Assembly: GCA_040905265.1 (NCBI GenBank)
Contig: JBBDRW010000005.1
Location: forward strand, 1 to 63,332
Length of the DNA: 63,332 bases
Reading direction: 5' to 3'
Origin: JBBDRW01 sp040905265
Lineage (GTDB): Bacteria > Bacteroidota > Rhodothermia > Balneolales > Balneolaceae
Part shown: positions 51,794 to 60,591 of the stretch, piece after piece
Position numbering within the stretch: position 1 is the first letter of the stretch
How the letters are laid out: each line of letters opens with the position of its first letter
Notes under the pieces: generated by a model
What the model was told of the DNA's origin: nothing
Seen by the model: only the letters and a program-made list of their open reading frames with translations
Database searches by the model: none
Position numbers and translations under genes: made by a program

Positions 51794-52465
51794 TTAATAT
51801 TCATCATGCAGGCGCCACCACTGGTAGGGCGGGGTCTGCGGCCAGCCTTCAGGGGAATCCTCCCAGGTTTCCTGTCGGCCGTACGGGGTCAGATCAAGCA
51901 ACCTGAAGTTGGTATCAAACAGTTCGCCACCTCGCGCGGTAAAGAAGTAAGTACGATACACACTATTCGCATTGTCACGAAAGAAAACGTTGACGGCGAA
52001 GCCCTTACCAGCATCAAACGCGTCGGCAAACCGACGGCCGTGATCGGTGTACCACGGTGCTGACCAGCCCATTCGCTTTTGCAGCGCAATGATTTCATCC
52101 TGGGGAGCCGGTGAAGTAAATACAAATGTGGTGTCGCGTGCGTTTACATGCGCGAGGTTGTTGCCGATATTGTCCATGACCATTGAACAGCCTGTGCATG
52201 GTGCCGCTCCTGGTTCCAGCATGGCACAATAGACAATAAGCTGCCGACGCCCATGAAAAAGGTCAGGTAATGATAGCTCCCCTTCCGGCCCGGTGAAGGA
52301 GTAGTCTTCTTCAACAGGGACCATCGGGAGCCGGCGGCGTAAAGCATTCAGTTTATCCCGTTGGCGGGTAAGTTGTTTCTCTTTAGCGAGCAACTCATCG
52401 CAGGCGGCCTGCCACTCTTCTGGGGAGACGATGTCCGGGAGTGGGATACTATTGTTTTCCATCAT
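51794..52465 (-). CDS. DUF899 thioredoxin-like protein
   Basis: 223 residues with the DUF899 pattern: VSPEEWQAACDELLAKEKQLTRQRDKLNALRRRLPMVPVEEDYSF, then FHGRRQLIVYCAMLEPGAAPCTGCSMVMDNIGNNLAHVNARDT, and late YFFTARGGELFDTNFRLLDLTPYGRQETWEDSPEGWPQ. A CTGC pair lies in the thioredoxin-like position. Function is unknown, but DUF899 genes are often next to PhnB/VOC and ArsR-type genes, as here. Confidence 0.9.
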   Translation of the reverse strand: MMENNSIPLPDIVSPEEWQAACDELLAKEKQLTRQRDKLNALRRRLPMVPVEEDYSFTGPEGELSLPDLFHGRRQLIVYCAMLEPGAAPCTGCSMVMDNIGNNLAHVNARDTTFVFTSPAPQDEIIALQKRMGWSAPWYTDHGRRFADAFDAGKGFAVNVFFRDNANSVYRTYFFTARGGELFDTNFRLLDLTPYGRQETWEDSPEGWPQTPPYQWWRLHDEY

Positions 52466-52486
52466 GTTGGATATTTTGAGTGATTA

Positions 52487-53407
52487 TTAGCCATCATATG
52501 CCTTCCGTAACTTCTGAATATCAAACTTCTTCATCTGAAGAAACGCATTGGTAACCCGGGCTACCTTCTCTTTATCAGGGTCCTGAAGCATTTCATTCAA
52601 TACCACAGGGACTACCTGCCAGGATACGCCGAACTTGTCTTTCAACCAGCCGCACATGCTCTCTTCTCCACCGCCGGTAGTAAACCTGTTCCAAAAGTGA
52701 TCGATCTCCTGCTGCGACTCACACTGGATCATCAGAGATATAGCCTCGTTAAAGGTGAAGGAAGCGTGTTCCGGGGAACTGTCCATCGCCATGAATACTT
52801 CTCCTCCGTTTAATCGAAACTGGGCGTGCATGACCGAACCTTCCGGCTGATCTTCTCCCTCACCATAGTGAAGTATCCCGGTAATCTTCGAATCGTTGAA
52901 CAGAGAGGTGTAGAGATTTATCGCTTCCTCGGCCTGGCCGGTTTCACCCACATACATCAGGGAAGGGGTGATCTTTTGTCCATGTACATCTTCCAGGTTA
53001 CCCAGGGAAAGTTGCCAGGTAAGGCCGTATCGATCCTTAACCCAACCATACTTTTCGCTCCAGTCGTAGTTGTCGAGCTGCATCAATACTTCTCCGCCAT
53101 TTAAAAAACTCGTCCATAAGCTGTCGACTTCCTTCTCCGTTTCGCACACCACGAAAAAGGAGATAGCAGGCGTAAATGAAAAATGCGGTCCGGCGTTCAA
53201 GGCAATGAATTGATAGCCTCCGAGTTCAAATTCCACCGTCATTACTTTCCCTTCCGGCTGGCCATGCGTTTCAAACCCCGCCTTCCCATAGCGGGTCGTT
53301 CTGCCGATGTTGGAGTTCTCGAAAAGTGACGTATAAAATTCAGCTGCCTCTTCCGCCTGATCATCAAACCAGAGATGAGGTAAGATTTTTTGGGTTGAAT
53401 GGTTCAT
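52487..53407 (-). CDS. Tandem PhnB-type VOC protein
   Basis: 306 residues built of two VOC modules (about 5-135 and 150-280). Each starts with a LWFDDQAEEAAEFYTSLF- or MYVGETGQAEEAINLYTSLF-like strand and contains a GGxxFIALNAG- or GGEVFMAMDSS-type pattern. The second ends with WLKDKFGVSWQVVPVVLNEML. This is a common small-molecule-binding family with unknown substrate. It begins 21 bp upstream of the DUF899 gene. Confidence 0.87.
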   Translation of the reverse strand: MNHSTQKILPHLWFDDQAEEAAEFYTSLFENSNIGRTTRYGKAGFETHGQPEGKVMTVEFELGGYQFIALNAGPHFSFTPAISFFVVCETEKEVDSLWTSFLNGGEVLMQLDNYDWSEKYGWVKDRYGLTWQLSLGNLEDVHGQKITPSLMYVGETGQAEEAINLYTSLFNDSKITGILHYGEGEDQPEGSVMHAQFRLNGGEVFMAMDSSPEHASFTFNEAISLMIQCESQQEIDHFWNRFTTGGGEESMCGWLKDKFGVSWQVVPVVLNEMLQDPDKEKVARVTNAFLQMKKFDIQKLRKAYDG

Positions 53408-53464
53408 ATCCTGTTCCAGTTTGGTAGTTTGATTTTAAGGTATATCCACTCGGATACAGACGCG

Positions 53465-53686
53465 TCAGGGTAATGTTTCAATATGATATCCGAACTCATG
53501 CAGGATCTTCCGAATCTCTGCTCCCGGAATTTCCCCGTTGAAGCTTTCCACCCGCAGTACAGAGTCACAGTCCTCAAGATCAATGCTTACAGTTGTATCC
53601 GGGAGCTGGCTTTGGATCGAATCTTTAATCGCCTTTGCTTCTAACGTGTTCGCTACATCTGTTTTATAAACTCCGACATTTTCCAT
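53465..53686 (-). CDS. Small HMA-like protein
   Basis: 73 residues: VGVYKTDVANTLEAKAIKDSIQSQLPDTTVSIDLEDCDSVLRVES, then a helix EIRKILHEFGYHIETL. The beta-alpha-beta-beta-alpha-beta layout resembles the heavy-metal-associated ferredoxin-like fold, but the CxxC metal motif is absent, with a single Cys in LEDCDS. Similar short proteins occur in Bacteroidota, with no known role. It is divergent from the GlxA regulator. Confidence 0.65.
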   Translation of the reverse strand: MENVGVYKTDVANTLEAKAIKDSIQSQLPDTTVSIDLEDCDSVLRVESFNGEIPGAEIRKILHEFGYHIETLP

Positions 53687-53808
53687 GATACTGAATCTCT
53701 ATAAACCACCCTCCTGTTGCAGAGTGCATAAATGACAATCTACGGGGGTTTTTGTGACAGAAAAATTTGACTACATTCCCTCTATCTTATTCACATACGT
53801 TTACCATT

Positions 53809-54849
53809 ATGACTACTCCTACTCAACATACACCAAAGAAAATCTCCATTCTCATCTTTGAGGATATCCGTTTGACAGCTGTAACCGGTGCCCTGGATAT
53901 CCTTATGGGGGCCAATGAGTGTTTTGCGGAAACCGGGTTGGAGCTCCCCTTTGACATTGAGCTGGTCAGTGAGAAGATGAAAACCATACGGGTCCAATTG
54001 CCGGCACAGTTTACATGCCACAAAACAGTGGATGAGGTTGAAGAGACAGATCTGATCATTGTACCTTCCTTTATGGGCGATGCGGAACAGTCTCTGAAGA
54101 AATACAGAAACCTGGTAAACTGGATCGAAACCATGTCCCGAAAGGGGAGTGAGGTTGCCAGTTTATGCAGAGGCAGTTACTTTCTGGCCGAAGCCGGACT
54201 TCTGAATGGAAAGAGCTGTACATCACACTGGATGTCTGTGGATGATATGGCACAACGATACCCGGAAATCACTGTCCTGGCCGATGAAATCATTACCGAT
54301 CAGGATGGAGTCTATACCAGTGGCGGTGCGTTTTCTTCCATCCACCTGGTACTCTATCTAATCGAAAAATTCTGTGGAAGAGAAATGGCAATCCAGGTCA
54401 GCAAGATCTTCTCGATCGATATGGACCGGGAAAGCCAGGCTCACTTTGCCGTCTTCAGGGGACAAAAAGGGCACAAGGATGAAGAGATTTTGAAATCCCA
54501 GCTCTTTATTGAGCAGAACTACCAAAACCCGATAACCGTGGAGGAGATTGCCGGCCAGGTGAACATGAGCCGGAGAAATTTTATTCGCCGGTTCAAGAAA
54601 GCGACCCAAAATACCCCCCTGGAGTATATTCAACGGGTGAAAGTAGAAGCAGCAAAAAAAGGGCTGGAACAAGGAAACCAAAACATCAGTTCACTGGTTT
54701 ATGATGTTGGCTATAATGACAGTAAAAGTTTCAGAAATGTCTTCAAGCGATTTACCGGTTTAACACCAGCAGAGTACCGCAGCAAATACAGCCGTTCAAA
54801 ACCTTCAACAAAACTTCAAACGTACGCCGCCCACAGCCAATCTCTATAA
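53809..54849 (+). CDS. GlxA-family transcriptional regulator (DJ-1/PfpI-like domain plus AraC HTH)
   Basis: 346 residues from the ATG at 53809, preferred over the TTG at 53767. The N-terminal DJ-1/PfpI-like domain (about 10-190) has ISILIFEDIRLTAVTGALDIL, and LCRGSYFLAEAGLL with a cysteine at the nucleophile position. The C-terminal AraC domain (about 225-325) has NMSRRNFIRRFKKATQNTPLEYIQRVKVEAA and YDVGYNDSKSFRNVFKRFTGLTPAEYRSKY. It probably senses a small molecule and activates neighbouring genes. The cupin gene follows after 2 bp. Confidence 0.9.
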   Translation: MTTPTQHTPKKISILIFEDIRLTAVTGALDILMGANECFAETGLELPFDIELVSEKMKTIRVQLPAQFTCHKTVDEVEETDLIIVPSFMGDAEQSLKKYRNLVNWIETMSRKGSEVASLCRGSYFLAEAGLLNGKSCTSHWMSVDDMAQRYPEITVLADEIITDQDGVYTSGGAFSSIHLVLYLIEKFCGREMAIQVSKIFSIDMDRESQAHFAVFRGQKGHKDEEILKSQLFIEQNYQNPITVEEIAGQVNMSRRNFIRRFKKATQNTPLEYIQRVKVEAAKKGLEQGNQNISSLVYDVGYNDSKSFRNVFKRFTGLTPAEYRSKYSRSKPSTKLQTYAAHSQSL

Positions 54850-54851
54850 GT

Positions 54852-55205
54852 ATGATTACATGTACGCGAATTTATAGTGACGAACAGGGGGAGACCCGGT
54901 TTGAAGACATCTCGATCCCTTTAAAGGATATGGGGACGATCGGGTCACTGTCAGAGTCTGTTCCGGCAAAAGAGGTCATTTTTCGTGAAGTTCCGGCAGA
55001 CTACGATTATGACTTCCATACGGCGCCTCAGCGGCAATACATACTCCTGCTGGATGGTGAAATCGAGATCGAAACATCCCTTGGAGAAAAGAGACAATTT
55101 AGCACCGGTGATATCCTTCTTGTGGAAGACACAGAGGGGAAAGGGCATAAAACGCGCAACCTGATTCCTGCCAAAAGAAGATCCGTATTCATTACCCTGC
55201 CATAA
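54852..55205 (+). CDS. Cupin-domain protein
   Basis: 117 residues of a small cupin: FEDISIPLKDMGTIGSLSESVPAKEVIFREVPADYDYDFHTAPQRQYILLLDGEIEIE, then FSTGDILLVEDTEGKGHKTRNL, where the H/E ligands fall. It is co-transcribed with the GlxA regulator (2-bp gap). The fold is clear, but the reaction (if any) is not. Confidence 0.82.
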   Translation: MITCTRIYSDEQGETRFEDISIPLKDMGTIGSLSESVPAKEVIFREVPADYDYDFHTAPQRQYILLLDGEIEIETSLGEKRQFSTGDILLVEDTEGKGHKTRNLIPAKRRSVFITLP

Positions 55206-55252
55206 AACACACTACCGTTTGCCTGAGTACCCTTCAACCTGACTTGCAATTA

Positions 55253-55762
55253 ATGAATTACTCCGCTGAGACACCCAAACAGACTGTTATCAACGAAATT
55301 GAACTCTTTCTCAATAACGAGGGCTTCAGAATTATTGAAAAGGATGACCAGCGCCCCTGGGGTGGTTATTTCAAAATCGATGAAGAGCAGATTCATGAAT
55401 TTCTGGCTGCTTTCTTTCCGGGCCTTCGGCAGGATGATCTGTTTGGGTTTGCCAGACTGAGTCCGAAAATTCTTCTGGTTGCACCGGGAAAACGGCTCTC
55501 CTGGCAGTATCATCTAAGGCGTTCCGAGCTGTGGCGTGTAATCGGTGGAGAGGTGGGGGTCGTTATCAGTGACACGGATGAAGAGGATGAAAAACGAACG
55601 CTCCATGTAGGGGATGAAATTGAACTGCGTCAGGGGGAGCGGCATCGGCTTACAGGCCTCGAGACCTGGGGAGTCGTTGCGGAAATCTGGAAACATATCG
55701 ACAAGGCACATCCGTCGGACGAAGGGGATATCGTCAGGCTTCAGGACGATTTCGGACGGTGA
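55253..55762 (+). CDS. Cupin, mannose-6-phosphate isomerase type II-like
   Basis: 169 residues from the ATG at 55253, rather than TTG at 55244. RPWGGYFKIDEEQIHEFL, then SPKILLVAPGKRLSWQYHLRRSELWRVIGGEVGVVIS, HVGDEIELRQGERHRLTGLE and EIWKHIDKAHPSDEGDIVRLQDDFGR. The RPWG and HPSDExDIVRLxDDFGR ends are the type II PMI / phosphoheptose-isomerase-like cupin pattern. It may act on a sugar-phosphate or NDP-sugar. It follows the cupin gene after 47 bp. Confidence 0.83.
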   Translation: MNYSAETPKQTVINEIELFLNNEGFRIIEKDDQRPWGGYFKIDEEQIHEFLAAFFPGLRQDDLFGFARLSPKILLVAPGKRLSWQYHLRRSELWRVIGGEVGVVISDTDEEDEKRTLHVGDEIELRQGERHRLTGLETWGVVAEIWKHIDKAHPSDEGDIVRLQDDFGR

Positions 55763-55766
55763 CCCT

Positions 55767-56255
55767 TTATTTCAGATTCACGAATTGTAACGGAATCCCG
55801 AAATCTTTGCTTTTCAGATGCTGTATCACATCCTGAAGATCATCGATCTTTTTGCCGGATACACGTACCTGATCCTCCTGAATGGCCGGCTGTACCTTGC
55901 TTTTCAGGTTTTTAATCTCTTTGACAATCTTCTTGGCTGTCTCTCTGTCTATTCCCTCTTTCAGCTGAATCTTCACTTTAACAGCCCCCTGGCTTGTCCC
56001 CTCCTCATCCCCGAACTCCATGATTTTGGAGGAGAGCCCGCGCTTTACAAAATTACCGATCAACATCTCCCGCACAGCCCGCATTTTCATACTTTCAGCG
56101 GCAAGCAGGTCGATAGTATTCGCCTTTCGGTCAAAATTCACTTCCGTATGAAGCCCTCTGAAATCGTATCGTGTTGAAATCTCTTTTGCAGTATTGTTCA
56201 CAGCGTTGTCAACTTCCTGGGCGTTCACCTGGTTGACGATATCAAATGATGGCAT
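55767..56255 (-). CDS. yajQ: YajQ-family nucleotide/RNA-binding protein
   Basis: 162 residues from the ATG at 56255, giving exactly the family length. MPSFDIVNQVNAQEVDNAVNNTAKEISTRYDFRG is the invariant N-terminus, and NTIDLLAAESMKMRAVREMLIGNFVKRGL follows. Some family members bind c-di-GMP, and others are linked to nucleic acid binding. The longer ORF start at 56420 adds unconserved sequence. It converges with the cupin gene. Confidence 0.93.
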   Translation of the reverse strand: MPSFDIVNQVNAQEVDNAVNNTAKEISTRYDFRGLHTEVNFDRKANTIDLLAAESMKMRAVREMLIGNFVKRGLSSKIMEFGDEEGTSQGAVKVKIQLKEGIDRETAKKIVKEIKNLKSKVQPAIQEDQVRVSGKKIDDLQDVIQHLKSKDFGIPLQFVNLK

Positions 56256-56385
56256 AAAATTCGAAATTATGTAGTGGAGGTTTTGAATTGATAAACTGAG
56301 TCCCGTTACACATTCGGAACGGTTCCATTCAATACTGGTAAATCGTAACCTTCCGGAACGGAGTTCTGTCAGGTTCTGAAACCGT

Positions 56386-58983
56386 TCAATTGGTTGAAAA
56401 ACGGTTGATCGTATCCCCAAAAAAGAGTGCGTTCAAAAAGAGTTTGTTCGTTCCAAACCAGAATGCCCGAAAGTTGGGATTGTCTGCCATCGCAATCGTG
56501 CGGCCGTTGCCAAAGCTGGAAATGATCACGGATGCCGACCCGCGAAGCGCCTCCAGGTTCTCATCAGAGATATACCCGCTTGCAAGTGGATCCTCATGAT
56601 AGGAGACCGGAACGGCAAACGGGTTGCTCCCATTGGTATCTACAACGGTCGTCGAATTTCGGAAGAGTGAAATCTCCTCATTTCGATATCCATAACCGAT
56701 CGGATGGGTCGTGTCAACACGACCGTGAAAAATAGCTCCTCCGACCTGTTGCATACCTCGCATCCTGTCAAGATCCGCATACCGTTGCGGAAATTCCGGT
56801 GTCGAAATCTCTCTGGATGCAAATTCCAGGTTCGCAAGGCCAACACTGTTCGCCCACTGAACTGCACTACCCAGTGCAATCAAGGTACCGCCGCCGCGAA
56901 CCCACTGTTTCAACTGCTCCACATCCGATTCAGAAAGGTCTCCATACCCACCCGAGACCATGATGAGAACATTATACCGGTTCAGGACGGAGGTTGAAAC
57001 CTGAGATTTTTCCAACATGGTTACCGGAACCCGGAATCGGTAGTCGAGCAGGTGCCATACCTCTCCCGCCTCACTTTCATTGACTCCGGAACCAACGATC
57101 AATGCCGCCTTCGGCATTCGAAGGTTTATGAAACCGGGACTTCCAAGATCGATTCCCCGAGGATTCAGGCCACTTTGGGCTGCATAAACCGTAACTCCGT
57201 CTTCCCTTGTCGACTCAGCCAGCAGCTGGTAAACCTCCTGTTCAGAAACGTCATCCTGTATCCCAAGAGGAATCTGAATAGCTCCATATTGAAAATCCCG
57301 GATACCGGCAGCGGTCATCGTCCGGAACGGTTCCGATGCGACCAGCGTCCGGACTCCTGCATTCTGCAACCTGTAAAGCGCCCGTGGTGCATAATAGTCA
57401 TCCCATTCGAACAGATAGGAGTAGCTGCTTCGGCCACCAACTACCTCCCCCTGCGGCCGGTCCGGCAATCGTACCCGATCGCCCAAAAGGGTTGATTCCT
57501 GAAAGTTATCAGCCGATAGTTCTTCATAGGGTATATTAAATGCCAGCGGCAGCGTCCAGGCAGAGACATCGTAAAAAAGGCTGTCCTCAAACGCCGTCCG
57601 TTGCTCAAACAGTGATGTGAGTAACCGATACTGTGGCTGTTCGACAGGGATTACATATGCCTGTCCGGCGCGGTACAGGGTACCGTTCAAATCCAAATCC
57701 TCAGCCAAATCATAGACCTCAATATCGTGCCGGCTGATCATCTCTGCCAAATGCCAGCTCTTCGACCGGTCAAACCGGTCCCCAAAAAGATATCCCTGTA
57801 TATCGGAAGCTTGTGATTCCAGCAGAGACTGACGGTAAAAACTTCTCATCGATTCCTGTAACTCCTCTTTCAACTCCCTGGATGCGCGAATTGTAGAGAG
57901 AGACGTCGTTACCTGATTCAGAATCGTATCCTGAAATCGTTTTACCCCGTAAACACTCTCCTGTTCATGGCCGCGGGAGCTCGACTGTTCAAAAAGAATC
58001 CCCACGGCCCCCTGAACATCCGGATAGGTAGAACCTTTTCCATAAAAGAAGTCGTCATAGCGCTCTCCCGTGAAGTAAAGCTCTTGCCTCTCTTCCAGTG
58101 CATCCGCATGATATCCGGCGATGGCCATCGTCAATTGCTGGTTTTCCGGAGGAGTGAGGGGGTGGGTCCGTTCCGGAACACCTGGTTGAAAAAAGTAACT
58201 GTTATCTGTTCCCATTTCATGGAAATCTGCCAGTACATTCGGTTTCCATTCGTGAAATTTGGCAACTCTTCCACGGCTGGAAGGGTGTTGAACCGACAGC
58301 CAGTCGCGGTTCAGGTCGAACCAATAATGGTTGGTACGCCCTCCCGGCCAGGATTCATGAAACTCCCTTGAGTTCGGATCTGTAACCGCTGTCTGGTTTT
58401 TGTGCATGTTAACCCAGGTGGAAAAACGGTGCAAACCGTCCGGATTCAGGCTTGGATCGATCAGAATGACACTCTCCTGAAGCAGCCGCTCGATATCGTC
58501 CCCTTCGGCAGCAGCCAGATAGTAGGCAACGATCATAGATGCATTGGCACCACTCGGCTCATTCCCGTGAATACTGTAGGAGAGGTTCACAATTACCGGC
58601 ATTCCGGTGATATCCAGATTTGCAGACTGCCGGGGGTCTGTCAACAAACGCTGGTTCTCCTTTATGCGATCAATATTCGAATGATTCTGCCGGGATGTTA
58701 TCGTAAGCAGCAGGAGTGGACGCCCCTCATATGTAGTGGCGTACTCTTCTACTGATACACGTTCCGAGTATTCGGCAAGCACAGTAAAATAGGATATCAG
58801 CCGGTCGTGGGTTACGTGCCACTCTCCGACTTCGTGCCTGATAACAGATTGAGGTGTTGGAATATCGGGGTTAAAGCTCACCCCAGCAGGCAGATACTCT
58901 TCGAGTGCAGGCTGTGCCGATAGCGTGGTGAGTGAAAAAAGGAATAGAGTAATTGTTACTGCAGATGACCTGATCATATCCAC
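56386..58983 (-). CDS. Secreted M14-family zinc carboxypeptidase
   Basis: 865 residues. A signal peptide (MDMIRSSAVTITLFLFSL, cut after LSAQ) leads to an M14 catalytic domain. Zinc ligands H139 and E142 lie in LSYSIHGNEPSGA, and the third histidine is in LADFHEMGTDNSYFF. The catalytic glutamate lies in GAVGILFEQSSSRGHE. The C-terminal half (about 520-865) is a class-I glutaminase-amidotransferase-like or DJ-1-like module (NVLIMVSGGYGDLSESDVEQLKQWVRGGGTLI). It digests peptides outside the cytoplasm. The start is well placed. Confidence 0.87.
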   Translation of the reverse strand: MDMIRSSAVTITLFLFSLTTLSAQPALEEYLPAGVSFNPDIPTPQSVIRHEVGEWHVTHDRLISYFTVLAEYSERVSVEEYATTYEGRPLLLLTITSRQNHSNIDRIKENQRLLTDPRQSANLDITGMPVIVNLSYSIHGNEPSGANASMIVAYYLAAAEGDDIERLLQESVILIDPSLNPDGLHRFSTWVNMHKNQTAVTDPNSREFHESWPGGRTNHYWFDLNRDWLSVQHPSSRGRVAKFHEWKPNVLADFHEMGTDNSYFFQPGVPERTHPLTPPENQQLTMAIAGYHADALEERQELYFTGERYDDFFYGKGSTYPDVQGAVGILFEQSSSRGHEQESVYGVKRFQDTILNQVTTSLSTIRASRELKEELQESMRSFYRQSLLESQASDIQGYLFGDRFDRSKSWHLAEMISRHDIEVYDLAEDLDLNGTLYRAGQAYVIPVEQPQYRLLTSLFEQRTAFEDSLFYDVSAWTLPLAFNIPYEELSADNFQESTLLGDRVRLPDRPQGEVVGGRSSYSYLFEWDDYYAPRALYRLQNAGVRTLVASEPFRTMTAAGIRDFQYGAIQIPLGIQDDVSEQEVYQLLAESTREDGVTVYAAQSGLNPRGIDLGSPGFINLRMPKAALIVGSGVNESEAGEVWHLLDYRFRVPVTMLEKSQVSTSVLNRYNVLIMVSGGYGDLSESDVEQLKQWVRGGGTLIALGSAVQWANSVGLANLEFASREISTPEFPQRYADLDRMRGMQQVGGAIFHGRVDTTHPIGYGYRNEEISLFRNSTTVVDTNGSNPFAVPVSYHEDPLASGYISDENLEALRGSASVIISSFGNGRTIAMADNPNFRAFWFGTNKLFLNALFFGDTINRFSTN

Positions 58984-59034
58984 GTTGGTGTTCGTGACCC
59001 CGGAAATAAAAGATCTGTAAAATACCCATTTTCA

Positions 59035-59106
59035 GGAAGGTTTTACAAAGCCTTCCTTGAAGTCTGTCGGACTGCCGTCGAATCTACTGCGGAGGTCCGA
59101 CAGACT
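59035..59106. repeat. Composite hairpin region: GGAAGG stem and AGTCTGTCGGACT pair
   Basis: GGAAGG (59035-59040) pairs with CCTTCC (59051-59056) in a 22-bp palindrome. AGTCTGTCGGACT (59061-59073) then pairs with TCCGACAGACT (59096-59106) in a longer stem. The region lies between the M14 and baeRF genes (both minus strand), so it probably ends the baeRF transcript. Confidence 0.65.
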
Positions 59107-59175
59107 CCTGAAACGTAACTCTTCCGACACTCTGAATCAATAACAGCCAGATTTCAGTACATTTTGCACGTCCGG

Positions 59176-60303
59176 TCAGAATCGAAAGAGTGCCGCAACG
59201 GTCGTCTGATGAGGCATCTCCTCTTTCGGCAAGACATACACCTTCCCCCCCTGATCCATCACTTTCAGGGCTGTCCAGTTGAGCAGGTCATTTTGGCTTC
59301 CATTACTGTTTGAGGAGTATTGGACCGTATTGCTTTCATCGTCATAGTACCCCCGGCTCTCTTCATCCTTCGCGAGAAAAAGGGTATCGGTTTTACCCAT
59401 TACGGTCGATTCAATAATCCTGCTGAGATTGTTCGATATCCGTTCACCGGATTCACGTTTGTACCGGTCGATGGCGCTGTACATATCCTTCAGAAACCAG
59501 GATTGTATGATTTTCCAGCCCGACTCCTGCAGTTCCTTGTCTTTCACCTCTCCGGGATACCCCTTGATCGGCTCATCAACCGTATGTTTATAGTTGTTGA
59601 TCGCCTGATAGAGCGGTACAATCTCCTCTGTTCCGGCAAGTATGAGCGGGCCTCCGTTCTTTCGAAGCCGCTCCGTAACACTCTCTTCCACACCCCGGAA
59701 ATACTTCGTCACAACGGTCTTCTTATCCTCTTCATTTCCACCGTGCCCAAAGAACATCGCCTCCTCGTTGGCTGCACCCGTATGAAATTGAAGATGAGCC
59801 TGTGGCGACTCCTCCAGAAAATCCTCCAGATTGGTAAAAATATCACCGGGAGTGATATCCTGGACACCATTTCTGGTACAATGGAGCAGTCTCAGGTTTT
59901 TCTGGCTCAGCGTCAATATCGAATAGGTACCGTCCAGGCTGACCATTGGCAGAAGAGGGGTGATCAGAAAATGGTCATTCACATAAACCTGCTCCGAAAG
60001 AGTATAGGGGAGCTGAAAGAGTTCAAAGATCTTCTCGTTGATGTAGACCGCCAGCCCTTCCTCCGCATAATTCCAAAATCCGGGATCCCCGAGTAACTGT
60101 TGTGAACTCTTCAGCAGCTCCTCAATCTCCTTCTCTCTCAGGCCTGCCTCGTCCAGTTTTTCAGCGGCTTTTGTTAACAAATTCTTAAAACGTATCGGGT
60201 CTTGCTGTACCTCTTCCCCTTTTTTATGGGTCGGCAGGGTGATGGTTATATTAATATTTTTTGTTCCAGAGATAAGATTGTCAATCCTGTTTCTGCTTGC
60301 CAT
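59176..60303 (-). CDS. Bacterial archaeo-eukaryotic release factor-like protein (baeRF, probably family 7)
   Basis: 375 residues. The N-terminus INITITLPTHKKGEEVQQDPIRFKNLL (about 17-43) is the hallmark QQDPIRxKNLL of this group. A central loop FFGHGGNEEDKKTVVTKYFRGVEESV (about 184-209) stands where the eRF1 GGQ-loop region would be. The last third keeps the eRF1 domain-3-like fold (LNWTALKVMDQGGKVYVLP). baeRFs are homologues of eRF1/pelota proposed to act in translation arrest or stalled ribosomes. The exact role is unknown. It is monocistronic and ends before a hairpin region. Confidence 0.75.
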   Translation of the reverse strand: MASRNRIDNLISGTKNINITITLPTHKKGEEVQQDPIRFKNLLTKAAEKLDEAGLREKEIEELLKSSQQLLGDPGFWNYAEEGLAVYINEKIFELFQLPYTLSEQVYVNDHFLITPLLPMVSLDGTYSILTLSQKNLRLLHCTRNGVQDITPGDIFTNLEDFLEESPQAHLQFHTGAANEEAMFFGHGGNEEDKKTVVTKYFRGVEESVTERLRKNGGPLILAGTEEIVPLYQAINNYKHTVDEPIKGYPGEVKDKELQESGWKIIQSWFLKDMYSAIDRYKRESGERISNNLSRIIESTVMGKTDTLFLAKDEESRGYYDDESNTVQYSSNSNGSQNDLLNWTALKVMDQGGKVYVLPKEEMPHQTTVAALFRF

Positions 60304-60386
60304 ACACTCACATTCTTTACATTAAGGTGATTATGAACGACTCATCCCGGTATCCGCCGGCCGGCCGGATTTAAAAGCTCCTTTTA

Positions 60387-60526
60387 GGAGGCATTGAAAA
60401 ACCAGGATTTTTGGTCAAGATCGAGGCCAGAGGGATATTAAAACCGCAGCATATTGTGCATATGTGAGGATTTTAAAATCCTTATAACGAAGATATTGAG
60501 CAAAAAGACAGTTTTGCAAAGGCTAC
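60387..60526. repeat. 140-bp imperfect palindrome, family 2
   Basis: The left arm begins GGAGGCATTGAAAAACC and the right arm ends in GCAAAGGCTAC. Aligned against each other, GAGGC, TTG, AAAAC, TTTTTG, TCAA, ATC and TTAAAA match in order, and the centre is CATAT-TGTGC-ATATG (60450-60464). The centre of the arms (60456.5) and of the inner palindrome (457) agree. It lies in a divergent region between baeRF and the NRAMP gene. It is the longest member of the family and may be a decayed MITE-like element. Confidence 0.7.
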
Positions 60527-60591
60527 TTTTATTAACATAAAATATTTAAGAATATAAAGGTTCCAATTTTTCGGGATAAAAGAGAATTTTT

